A DNA stretch of 64,000 bases from NCBI RefSeq assembly GCF_001277215.2, contig NZ_CP013940.1, forward strand, positions 186,001 to 250,000, read 5' to 3'. The notes beneath the pieces are model-generated. The model saw only the letters and a program-made list of their open reading frames with translations, did not search any database and was not told where the DNA came from. The stretch's first letter is position 1; each line of letters begins with the position of its first letter. The translations under genes and the position numbers were made by a program. Of this stretch, positions 12,412-19,961 are shown piece by piece. Source of the stretch: Cronobacter malonaticus LMG 23826 (lineage in GTDB: Bacteria > Pseudomonadota > Gammaproteobacteria > Enterobacterales > Enterobacteriaceae).

Positions 12412-14496
12412 TCATTGTGGCTGGCTCAGGCGTCGTCTGAGCCAGATCCCGTGATGCGGGCGCTGACGCCACGCCACGGAAGAGATGGTATGCATGGTGC
12501 GCAGGTGATCGAGAATGCGCAGCAGATGATGTTCCATTACGCCCGGCGCTCCGTCCGGCAATACCTCTTCACCCTCCAGTACCGCCTCGTTTTGCGTATC
12601 GCCCGGCGCGTCATGCTCCAGCCGCTGCTGGCAGCGCTGTAGCGCAATCTCACAGGCCTGTAAGTAACGCGCTGCGGTTTCTGGCGTCAGCGTGGTTTGC
12701 TCGCGCGCCATCGTCGTTATCGCGTTAATGTGCTCGACAATAAACTGGCTGTGCGTCACCCACAGGCGCATATCCTCCAGATAACGGCTATTAAAGCCTG
12801 GCTCCTGCATGGCCTGGTTGAGCGAGTTATAGAGCGCGTTGTGCGCCTGGTTGACCTGCATACGCTGCCAGGCGAGCGGGCCGGGCTGCGGGTCGTCGCT
12901 CAGGATCAGGCGCAGCGCCTCCTGGTCAGCCTCCAGCGCGTCATGCGCGTTCTGGCGCAGCAGGCCGCTTTGCCACTGGGGCCAGAGCCAGACCATACCG
13001 CCAAACGCGATAAGACAGCCGGACAGCGTGTCTATCAGGCGCGCCACGATGTACTGCTCGCCGTTGAGCGTCAGGATTTGCAGCGAATAGACCGCCGTGA
13101 CGGTAAAGCCAATCATCGCCCAGCCGTAGTGCCGCCGGATTATCAGATAACTGATTAACGTCACCAGCAGCATGCCGAGCAGGGTATAGCCCTGCGGCAC
13201 TTTCAGGTGCAGCGTGATGCCCGCGATAATCAGCCCCGCCAGCGTGCCGCCCGCCCGGTGCAGGATACGCACGCGGGTCGCGCCATAGCCGTTTTGCGTA
13301 ACGAACAGCACCGTCATCAGGATCCAGTACGGCTTCGGAAGCTGGAACGCGCTCCCTAACAACCCCGCCGCCGCCAGCATCACGCCCAGACGCGCGGCGG
13401 TGCGCAGCGCGGCGGATTTCAGCGACAAATAGCTTTTCAGCGCCCGCAGCAGCGGCAGGCGTCGCTGGCCGCTGTCCATCAGATCACGGGCGTATAGCGG
13501 GCGCTGGGTGCGCAGCACGCGTGCAATACGGCTGAAATGGTATTCGCAGAACTGGCCAACCGGGTTATCCGGGTGCTGGCGGGCGATTTTCGCCAGCGCC
13601 TCGACCTGCTTATCCATCGAGAAACGATGCGAATAGCGGTGGTAAAGAATATCGTCAGAAAGCGTGCGCAGCCGCGTGGCGACGGTCTGCGCCGTCCAGC
13701 GCAACACTGCTTCGGCATGGCTGCGCTCCACCAGTTTTTGCACTTCGCCGGGCTGATGCAGCGATACCGAGATATGCTCCTGGAGATCCAGCGCCACCTG
13801 GAACGTGCGTAGCAGGCGCTTGTAACCGTTTTGTTTAGTGGCGGAGAGCATCTGCAACTGCTGATAGCACTGGCTTATCTGATCCACCACTTTTTGCTGA
13901 TGCACCAGCAGCGGCGGCAGCGCCTGTTCCGGCTCGGTGTGGCGCGTCAGCAGGCTATATTTGGCCTCGCAGTAGTCGGCGAGGCTTTTATAAATCAGGC
14001 TTAACGATTCACGTAGCGGCTGTTCGCGCCACAGCCAGAACCAGAAACCGTTAAACGCGCCATACCAGAGCGTGCCAAAGACATAGAGCAGCATGGGCTC
14101 CCAGATGGGCATATTGCCGGCGAGGCTTAATGTAAAGATGGCCGCGATGAGCGAGGCGGGCAGCAGACGCGCATGCAGCGGGCTGATTTCCGCCGTCACG
14201 CCGAGCAGTAGCGCCAGCATCAGCAAAATGAGCGGCAGCGGCACAGACTGCAACAGCAGAAGTTGCACCGCCAGGCTGCTCAGCGCAAACAGCGAGGCGC
14301 CGATGATCAAGCGTTTAAAAAAGCGTTTGTGCGGGGTATCGAGACCGGCAATGTTGCAGCAGGCGGGAACGAGTGAAAACAGTAACCCTTGTTGAAGATG
14401 GCCCAGCATCAACCCGACCGCCACCGGCAGGCTTAAGATCAGCGTTTGCCGTAAAGCGTAATTAATTTCAGGGTGATAGATAAGACGACGCCACAT
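12412..14496 (-). CDS. yhfK: YhfK, FUSC-family inner-membrane protein
   Basis: A 694-aa membrane protein with two blocks of hydrophobic helices (roughly the first 150 residues and about 370-510) and soluble segments between and after them. This is the layout of the fusaric acid resistance/aromatic efflux (FUSC) superfamily. It matches E. coli YhfK, whose substrate is unknown. I start it at the ATG giving MWRRLIYHP, as in E. coli. A TTG seven codons further up falls inside the crp terminator. No clear ribosome site precedes either start. Confidence 0.85.
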   Translation of the reverse strand: MWRRLIYHPEINYALRQTLILSLPVAVGLMLGHLQQGLLFSLVPACCNIAGLDTPHKRFFKRLIIGASLFALSSLAVQLLLLQSVPLPLILLMLALLLGVTAEISPLHARLLPASLIAAIFTLSLAGNMPIWEPMLLYVFGTLWYGAFNGFWFWLWREQPLRESLSLIYKSLADYCEAKYSLLTRHTEPEQALPPLLVHQQKVVDQISQCYQQLQMLSATKQNGYKRLLRTFQVALDLQEHISVSLHQPGEVQKLVERSHAEAVLRWTAQTVATRLRTLSDDILYHRYSHRFSMDKQVEALAKIARQHPDNPVGQFCEYHFSRIARVLRTQRPLYARDLMDSGQRRLPLLRALKSYLSLKSAALRTAARLGVMLAAAGLLGSAFQLPKPYWILMTVLFVTQNGYGATRVRILHRAGGTLAGLIIAGITLHLKVPQGYTLLGMLLVTLISYLIIRRHYGWAMIGFTVTAVYSLQILTLNGEQYIVARLIDTLSGCLIAFGGMVWLWPQWQSGLLRQNAHDALEADQEALRLILSDDPQPGPLAWQRMQVNQAHNALYNSLNQAMQEPGFNSRYLEDMRLWVTHSQFIVEHINAITTMAREQTTLTPETAARYLQACEIALQRCQQRLEHDAPGDTQNEAVLEGEEVLPDGAPGVMEHHLLRILDHLRTMHTISSVAWRQRPHHGIWLRRRLSQPQ

Positions 14497-14514
14497 AGGG
14501 GAGAAGTATAGATA

Positions 14515-14550
14515 CAAAAACGGCGTGTTACCGAAGCGACACGCCGTTTT
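14515..14550. terminator. Bidirectional-looking terminator between crp and yhfK
   Basis: Stem CGGCGTGT (14521-14528) / ACACGCCG (14539-14546) with A-tract on one side and T-tract on the other. On the minus strand it follows the crp stop and should terminate crp. Confidence 0.88.
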
Positions 14551-14558
14551 TTGATTTT

Positions 14559-15191
14559 TTAGCGGGTTCCGTAAACCACGATGGTTTTGCCGTGGGCGGA
14601 GATCAGGTTCTGATCTTCGAGCATTTTCAGAATGCGGCCAACGGTTTCGCGAGAGCAGCCGACGATCTGGCCGATTTCCTGGCGCGTGATTTTGATCTGC
14701 ATCCCGTCAGGGTGGGTCATCGCGTCCGGCTGTTTCGCCAGGTTCAGCAGGGTCTGCGCGATGCGGCCGGTCACGTCGAGGAAGGCGAGGTTGCCCACTT
14801 TCTCAGACGTGACCTGCAGGCGGCGAGCCATCTGCGAGGAGAGACGCATCAGAATATCCGGGTTAACCTGGATCAGCTGACGGAATTTTTTGTAAGAGAT
14901 TTCAGCTACTTCACAGGCAGTTTTAGCGCGAACCCAGGCGCTGCGTTCCTGACCTTCCTCGAACAAACCCAGTTCGCCGATGAAGTCTCCCTGATTCAGG
15001 TACGAGAGGATCATCTCCTTGCCCTCTTCATCTTTGATCAGCACTGCCACTGAGCCTTTAACGATGTAATACAGCGTCTCCGCTTTTTCACCCTGGTGAA
15101 TCAGCGTGCTCTTAGATGGATACTTATGAATGTGGCAATGTGACAAGAACCATTCAAGAGTCGGGTCTGTTTGCGGTTTGCCAAGCACCAT
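14559..15191 (-). CDS. crp: cAMP receptor protein CRP
   Basis: CRP is the global cAMP-dependent activator of catabolic genes. The 210-aa protein appears the same as E. coli CRP from memory. The N-terminal cyclic-nucleotide domain carries [14 protein letters not shown] (phosphate-binding cassette with Glu, Arg and Ser contacts). The C-terminal helix-turn-helix ends in [14 protein letters not shown]. Its upstream leader is also conserved. CRP sites proposed here for frlA and ppiA would be its targets. Confidence 0.99.
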   Translation of the reverse strand: MVLGKPQTDPTLEWFLSHCHIHKYPSKSTLIHQGEKAETLYYIVKGSVAVLIKDEEGKEMILSYLNQGDFIGELGLFEEGQERSAWVRAKTACEVAEISYKKFRQLIQVNPDILMRLSSQMARRLQVTSEKVGNLAFLDVTGRIAQTLLNLAKQPDAMTHPDGMQIKITRQEIGQIVGCSRETVGRILKMLEDQNLISAHGKTIVVYGTR

Positions 15192-15501
15192 GCGCGGTTA
15201 TCCTCTGTTTTAAACTGGCTCCAAAGACAGGGCGCGTAACCCCTGTCTGGCTTTGCAATCATCATCTTCCCGGGTCCAGGGAAGTTGGCTGTCCGTGGAC
15301 ATCGCAGCCGATAAATTGTCTTCTCCTCTGCACACATGCGTAACATCAATGTATCGCCGCTGCATCCAGACTGTTTTAGCATAGCTTTTCTCAGGTGTCT
15401 CCTGTTGTCTCGTTTCAGCTTGACGCAGGTCGCCCTTCCATTGCCTCTGACGTCGCGCGCGCGTAATCTGTCAGAAAAATGAATAGCCTGGAGTGATTAA
15501 C
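15192..15501. promoter_or_regulatory. crp leader and divergent yhfA promoter region
   Basis: About 310 bp between divergent crp and yhfA. On the minus strand the sequence follows the E. coli crp leader: GACCTGCGTCAAGCTGAA near its far end, GCTATGCTAAAACAGTC at 15386-15370 (promoter/start area), and ACAGAGGATAACCGCGC just before the ATG. The long untranslated leader and autoregulation of crp are known for E. coli; I infer the same here. Confidence 0.65.
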
Positions 15502-15909
15502 ATGCATGCACGAGTGAAATGGGTGGAAGGGTTAACCTTCCTGGGCGAGTCCGCCTCCGGGCATCAGATCCTGATGGACGGCAACTCTGGCGACAAAGCG
15601 CCGAGCCCGATGGAAATGGTGCTGATGGCCGCGGGCGGCTGCAGCGCGATTGATGTTGTCTCTATTCTGCAAAAAGGCCGTCACGACGTGACCGACTGCG
15701 AAGTGAAGCTGACGTCAGAGCGTCGCGAAGAAGCGCCGCGTCTGTTTACGCATATCAACCTGCACTTTGTCGTAACGGGTAAAGCCCTGAAAGATGCGGC
15801 AGTGTCGCGCGCGGTGGATCTGTCGGCAGAGAAGTATTGTTCGGTAGCGCTGATGCTCGGCAAAGGGGTCAACATCACTCATTCGTATGAAGTGATTGAA
15901 GCGTCATGA
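15502..15909 (+). CDS. yhfA: YhfA, OsmC-like protein
   Basis: A 135-aa OsmC/Ohr-superfamily protein. Two cysteines, in AAGGCSAIDV and EKYCSVALML, sit at the positions of the redox pair of thiol peroxidases in this family; the actual substrate of YhfA is not known. I use the ATG at 15502 (MHARVKWVEG), as in E. coli, with GGAG 8 nt upstream. A GTG three codons earlier is possible but lacks spacing. Divergent from crp. Confidence 0.9.
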   Translation: MHARVKWVEGLTFLGESASGHQILMDGNSGDKAPSPMEMVLMAAGGCSAIDVVSILQKGRHDVTDCEVKLTSERREEAPRLFTHINLHFVVTGKALKDAAVSRAVDLSAEKYCSVALMLGKGVNITHSYEVIEAS

Positions 15910-15920
15910 GATGACGGGCG

Positions 15921-15946
15921 GCCCGGCAGGCGCAGCGCCACCGGGC
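15921..15946. repeat. REP-like palindrome between yhfA and prkB
   Basis: Arms GCCCGG / CCGGGC surround a GGCGCAGCGCC core, the general build of enterobacterial REP units. It sits between the 3' ends of convergent genes, where it could also act as a termination barrier. Confidence 0.65.
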
Positions 15947-15953
15947 ATCGCCG

Positions 15954-16823
15954 TTACGCTATCTGTTTGCCTTCCATCAGCCGCTGCACCAGCGGCAGCA
16001 TAATAAGCTCCATCGCGAGCCCCATCTTTCCGCCCGGCACCACCAGCGTATTGATATGTGAAATAAACGAACCCTGTAGCATCGCCAGCAGCCACGGGTA
16101 GTCGATGTTATCCAGATTGCGGAAGTGAATAACCACGAAGCTTTCATCAAGCGACGGAATGCCTTTCGCGGCGAACGGGTTGGAGGTGTCCACCGTCGGC
16201 ACGCGCTGGAAGTTAATGTGGGTACGTGAGAACTGCGGCGTGATGTAGTTGATGTAATCTTCCATTGAGCGCACCACGGAATCCATCACCGCCTCGCGGG
16301 AGTGGCCGCGCTCGCTGGTATCGCGGATGAGCTTCTGTATCCACTCCAGGTTGACGATAGGCACCACGCCTACGAGTAAATCGACATGCTTCGCCACGTC
16401 ATGCTGCGGCGTCACCACGCCGCCGTGCAGCCCTTCGTAAAACAGCACGTCCGTCGGCTCCGGCAGCGGCTGCCACGGCGTAAACGTGCCGGGCACCTGG
16501 TTCCACGGCACCGCTTCGTCATAGGTGTGCAGATATTTACGCGACTGCCCTTTGCCGGTCAGGCCGTACTCCACAAAGGTTTGCTCCAGCAGGCCGAAAT
16601 CGTTCGCCTCCGGGCCGAAATAGCTGATGTGGCGGCCAAGATCGCGCGCTTTGCGAATAGCCATGTCCATCTCCGGGCGCGTGTAGCGGTGAAAGCTGTC
16701 GCCTTCCACTTCGGCGGCACGGAGATTCAGCTGGGCGAAAATTTTACGAAACGCGAGGCTGGTGGTGGTGGTTCCCGCGCCGCTGGAGCCTGTGACGGCG
16801 ATAACCGGATGTTTGGCAGACAT
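15954..16823 (-). CDS. prkB: Probable phosphoribulokinase
   Basis: A 289-aa P-loop kinase with Walker A GSSGAGTTTT (residues 13-22), matching E. coli PrkB in size and place. It is annotated as phosphoribulokinase by homology. Enterobacteria have no Calvin cycle, so the physiological substrate is open. It is the third gene of yheT-yheU-prkB. Confidence 0.9.
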   Translation of the reverse strand: MSAKHPVIAVTGSSGAGTTTTSLAFRKIFAQLNLRAAEVEGDSFHRYTRPEMDMAIRKARDLGRHISYFGPEANDFGLLEQTFVEYGLTGKGQSRKYLHTYDEAVPWNQVPGTFTPWQPLPEPTDVLFYEGLHGGVVTPQHDVAKHVDLLVGVVPIVNLEWIQKLIRDTSERGHSREAVMDSVVRSMEDYINYITPQFSRTHINFQRVPTVDTSNPFAAKGIPSLDESFVVIHFRNLDNIDYPWLLAMLQGSFISHINTLVVPGGKMGLAMELIMLPLVQRLMEGKQIA

Positions 16824-16871
16824 AGCGAGACAACTCCCTGAAGCGGCGGGGCAAGGCTCCGCCTGGCAACG

Positions 16872-17090
16872 TTAACCGCGAAACTGCGAACGCGGCATGA
16901 TATTGACCGTTTCGTGCAGCTCAGACCACACCAGAACGGCTTCGCCACTTTGCAACTGACGCCGCACGTCGGCGACCTTTTGCTCAAGCGAGCGTTCATG
17001 TTCACCATAATCAGTGCCTTCGCGCAAGACGAAGGCTTCAATCAGGCGCTCCAGGGTGTCGGGCGCGATCTCTTGCCAGGGAATGATCAT
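16872..17090 (-). CDS. yheU: YheU, conserved small protein
   Basis: A 72-aa conserved enterobacterial protein (UPF0270 family) of unknown function. Its ATG directly follows the yheT stop codon with no gap, so it is probably translated by coupling. It lies between yheT and prkB as in E. coli. Confidence 0.9.
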   Translation of the reverse strand: MIIPWQEIAPDTLERLIEAFVLREGTDYGEHERSLEQKVADVRRQLQSGEAVLVWSELHETVNIMPRSQFRG

Positions 17091-18107
17091 TTATCGGTCC
17101 AGATAAGACGTTAACCAGTCAGGAATGCGCTGTTCCAGCCACATTTTGGGCTGACGCAGCGTGCCGCCGACAAAGCCCACGTGACCGCCATGCTCTGTCA
17201 GTTGATATTCAATATTAGCAGGCAGCGTGGTGGTGTCGGGGATCACGTGATGATCCATAAACGGGTCGTCTTTGGCTTGGATAATCAGTGTCGGACGGGT
17301 GATGCTGGCGAGACGCGGCATCGCGCTGCACTGGCGATAGTAATCGACGGCATCGCTAAAGCCGTGAATTTTCGACGTGATCAAATCATCGAAATCGCGG
17401 ATGCGGCGCAGGCGCTTAAGCTGGGCGAGTTCAATCGGCAGCGTACCGGGCCAGGCTTTCAGCTTGCGGGTGGCGTTGGCTTTCAGCAGGTTCAGCAGAT
17501 AGAACTGATAAAAGCGTGAAAAGCCTTTTTCCATATGGTTGCAGCAGTGTTCGAGCATAAACGGCGCGGACACAATCACGCCTGCCGTCAGCGGGAAGCT
17601 GGCGTCAATCTCCGCCATCAGGCAGCCGAGCATATTGCCGCCGAGCGAATAGCCCACCGCCGCTGTCGGTACGGTACCGTAACGTTCATCCAGCCAGCGC
17701 AGGAAAAAGGTGCCGTCTTCGGTTTCGCCCGAATGGTAGATGCGGCCCAGTTTGTTCGGCACGCCGCTACAGCCGCGAAAGTGCATCACCACGCCGAGCC
17801 AGCCACGCGCTTTCGCCGCATGGATAAGTCCGTGGGCGTAAGGGCTGTGCAGGCTGCCTTCCAGACCGTGAAACACCACCAGCCGCGGCTTATGGCGCGC
17901 CTGGTCAGGGTTTTCGCTAAACGCCAGGTCGACAAAATCGCCATCCGGCAGATCCAGACGCTGCCAGTGCGGCTCAAACTGCAAACGGCGGCGCAGCACG
18001 CGCGGCAGCATGGTTTGCAGGTGTGGATTACTGACTCCCGGCATTGGCTGAAAGTGTGAGGAATCGGTGTTCAGTGCAGGGAGTTCTGCGGGAGTAATGT
18101 CGGCCAT
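17091..18107 (-). CDS. yheT: YheT, alpha/beta hydrolase
   Basis: A 338-aa alpha/beta hydrolase of the YheT/ABHD1-3 group. The nucleophile elbow is GYSLGGN, an HFRGCSG stretch lies before it, and the C-terminal acid/His region is KDDPFMD and EHGGHVGFVGG. The substrate is not established. First gene of yheT-yheU-prkB; the accessory nrtR gene ends only 72 bp upstream. Confidence 0.92.
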   Translation of the reverse strand: MADITPAELPALNTDSSHFQPMPGVSNPHLQTMLPRVLRRRLQFEPHWQRLDLPDGDFVDLAFSENPDQARHKPRLVVFHGLEGSLHSPYAHGLIHAAKARGWLGVVMHFRGCSGVPNKLGRIYHSGETEDGTFFLRWLDERYGTVPTAAVGYSLGGNMLGCLMAEIDASFPLTAGVIVSAPFMLEHCCNHMEKGFSRFYQFYLLNLLKANATRKLKAWPGTLPIELAQLKRLRRIRDFDDLITSKIHGFSDAVDYYRQCSAMPRLASITRPTLIIQAKDDPFMDHHVIPDTTTLPANIEYQLTEHGGHVGFVGGTLRQPKMWLEQRIPDWLTSYLDR

Positions 18108-18179
18108 AGCTGATGTCTTTTATTAGTTCGCTAATTACTATACCGGTTGTTATCCATTTTGTTGATGCTTTGGTGCGGA

Positions 18180-18899
18180 TCACTCGGCCAGTAAATTGCG
18201 TGAGAAAAGGTGAATATCGGCATCCGGCTTGCGTCGCCAGAGCCTGGCCTTGCGGGCACCGGTGGCGACGCTCTCGCCAGTCTCTTCAAACATGCCGGAC
18301 GCCTCAAAGCGGCGGATCAGGCTTTTACGCTGGATGGGCTGGCCGAGAATAATTTCCGTCGCCTCCTGAAGCTGGCTCAGCGTAAAACACTCCGGCAGAC
18401 AGTAGACCGGCAGGAGCGAATACATCGTCTTCTGGCGCAGGCGGCGCAGCGCGGCCTCGATAATCGTCTGGTGATCGAACGCCAGCTCAATAGCGTCAAG
18501 CTCCGCCACTGGCACCCACTGCGCATCGCTGACGGAGGCGATATGCGGCTGACAGTCAACCCAGGCGATCAGCGCAAACCAGGCGGTGGTGAGGCTCCAG
18601 CCGCGCGGATCGCGATCCGGGCCAGAAAACGTCTCCAGTTGCTCCAGCCATGACGGGCGCACGCCGGTTTTCTCGGTGAGCTTACGCAGCGCCGTCGCGT
18701 GGGTGGAATCATCTTTCTGCATATCGATAAACCCGCCCGGCAGCGCCCAGCGCCCCTGCTGCGGCTGACGGGCGCGCTGTACCAGCAGCACGCAGAGCGC
18801 CTGGTCGTGCAGGGTGAACAGCACGCTGTCGACCGTCACCAGCGGGGAAGGGAACCGCGCAGGGTCGTAAGTTTCCAGATATTCCGCTTCAGTGGTCAT
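18180..18899 (-). CDS. nrtR: NrtR-family repressor (Nudix-like domain + winged helix)
   Basis: NrtR proteins repress NAD synthesis and salvage genes and release DNA when they bind ADP-ribose. The 239-aa protein has an N-terminal Nudix-like domain and a C-terminal winged-helix part (about 145-225). The Nudix box (55-81) is degenerate. The core REUxEExGU reads RKLTEKTGV (72-80), with Lys73 and Lys77 replacing catalytic glutamates, and the spacing before it is two residues longer. The family stretch FSGPDRDPRGW (91-101) is kept. This fits a sensor without hydrolase activity. It is divergent from the prs-like/nadV genes, and operator-like repeats lie between. Confidence 0.85.
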   Translation of the reverse strand: MTTEAEYLETYDPARFPSPLVTVDSVLFTLHDQALCVLLVQRARQPQQGRWALPGGFIDMQKDDSTHATALRKLTEKTGVRPSWLEQLETFSGPDRDPRGWSLTTAWFALIAWVDCQPHIASVSDAQWVPVAELDAIELAFDHQTIIEAALRRLRQKTMYSLLPVYCLPECFTLSQLQEATEIILGQPIQRKSLIRRFEASGMFEETGESVATGARKARLWRRKPDADIHLFSRNLLAE

Positions 18900-18915
18900 G
18901 CACCGCTCCGTTTAA

Positions 18916-18930
18916 TTGTCTCAGAGACAA
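18916..18930. promoter_or_regulatory. Candidate NrtR operator 1
   Basis: A perfect 15-bp palindrome TTGTCTCAGAGACAA, containing TGTC-N5-GACA, 17 bp before the nrtR start codon. It is placed to autoregulate nrtR. Same core as the two sites at 19036 and 19059. Confidence 0.65.
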
Positions 18931-19024
18931 GTTTACCAGCCCCGGACGCCGGGACAAAGCGAACCTGTAATGTTTTAATTTTCAGCGACATGCTATTTTT
19001 TAGCCAGCGCGGCGAAAATTTCGC

Positions 19025-19071
19025 TTGCTTATTAGTGTCTCTTGGACAATATTAAATGTGTCGCAAGGACA
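19025..19071 (+). promoter_or_regulatory. prs-like/nadV promoter with candidate NrtR operators 2 and 3
   Basis: GTGTCTCTTGGACA (core 19036-19048) and GTGTCGCAAGGACA (core 19059-19071) both have TGTC-N5-GACA, with starts 23 bp apart, about two helical turns. TTGCTT (19025-19030) and AATATT (19048-19053) with 17-bp spacing are a weak -35/-10 pair that the operators would cover. Repression by NrtR is inferred from the repeated palindrome and the divergent layout. Confidence 0.6.
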
Positions 19072-19095
19072 TAAACTAATTAACCGGGGGCGAAA

Positions 19096-19950
19096 ATGAT
19101 GCAGCCGCAGCTGATGGTAGACGGACAAGAGATTGCAACACAGACCGGGCGTTTTCCTGACGGCGCCGTGTGGGCGAAAGTGACCGGCGAACTGCCGCGC
19201 GTCGCCTCGCTGATGCGTATTCGCGCCGCCATGAAAACGATGGACGATTTCATGCTGCTGGCGCAGCTCACCGACGCGGTGCGTCAGCACTGTGACGTGC
19301 GCTTCAGCCATCTGGAACTGCCTTGGCTGCCGTATGCCCGCCAGGACAGGCACATGCAGCCGGGTGACAGCTTCGCGCTTAAAGTCTTCGCCCGCCAGCT
19401 GAATACCCTCGGTTTCGACAAAGTGATCGTACTTGACCCGCACAGCGAAGCCGCCGCCGCCGCGATTGAAAATCTGGTGGCTATCCCGCAGGAGCGTGGC
19501 CTGTTACAAAGCAAGACGCTGGAGCGCGCTCTGAAAGCCGGCGAGTTAATGCTGGTGGCGCCCGATGCGGGCGCGCTTAAAAAAATCCATGCCGTCGCGC
19601 AGGCGGCGGGCGTTCATGAGTTCGCCATTCTGACCAAACAGCGCAACGTCGCGACCGGCGAGCTGACCGGTTTTCGTCTGGTGGATGGCGACGTGAAAGG
19701 CAAAGCGGTGCTGATTGTGGACGATCTCTGCGATGCGGGCGGCACGTTTATCGGCTCAGCCCAGGTGCTGCGTGATGCAGGGGCAAGCAGCGTCAGCCTC
19801 TACGTGACCCACGGCGTGTTTTCTAAAGGCGTCGAAAACCTGCTGAATAACGGCATTGATAAGCTGTATACGACCACCTCCTTCGCGCCCGCTGAACTGG
19901 CGCAGGAACGGGTAGAAATGATTGATATCAATACAATTTATAACGCGTAA
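19096..19950 (+). CDS. PRPP synthetase-like kinase (Prs paralogue; possible Adps)
   Basis: A 284-aa member of the ribose-phosphate pyrophosphokinase family, about 30 residues shorter than housekeeping Prs (315 aa) and only distantly similar. It keeps the ATP loop PYARQDR (79-85), a DPHSE segment (114-118), APDAG (155-159) and the phosphoribosyl loop VDDLCDAGGT (208-217), where Prs has DDMIDTGGT. It either supplies PRPP to the next gene, nadV, or like phage Adps pyrophosphorylates ADP-ribose. An ATG follows immediately at 19099; GGGGGCG precedes both. It is coupled to nadV by an 11-nt gap. Confidence 0.8.
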   Translation: MMQPQLMVDGQEIATQTGRFPDGAVWAKVTGELPRVASLMRIRAAMKTMDDFMLLAQLTDAVRQHCDVRFSHLELPWLPYARQDRHMQPGDSFALKVFARQLNTLGFDKVIVLDPHSEAAAAAIENLVAIPQERGLLQSKTLERALKAGELMLVAPDAGALKKIHAVAQAAGVHEFAILTKQRNVATGELTGFRLVDGDVKGKAVLIVDDLCDAGGTFIGSAQVLRDAGASSVSLYVTHGVFSKGVENLLNNGIDKLYTTTSFAPAELAQERVEMIDINTIYNA

Positions 19951-19961
19951 GGAGAAGGGCG

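Noticed and set aside
15101..15382. 93-codon frame in the crp leader, minus strand, running over the crp start
   Set aside because: It starts in the promoter area of crp and overlaps crp out of frame. From memory, the E. coli leader gives a different peptide that ends before crp, so protein conservation is not supported.
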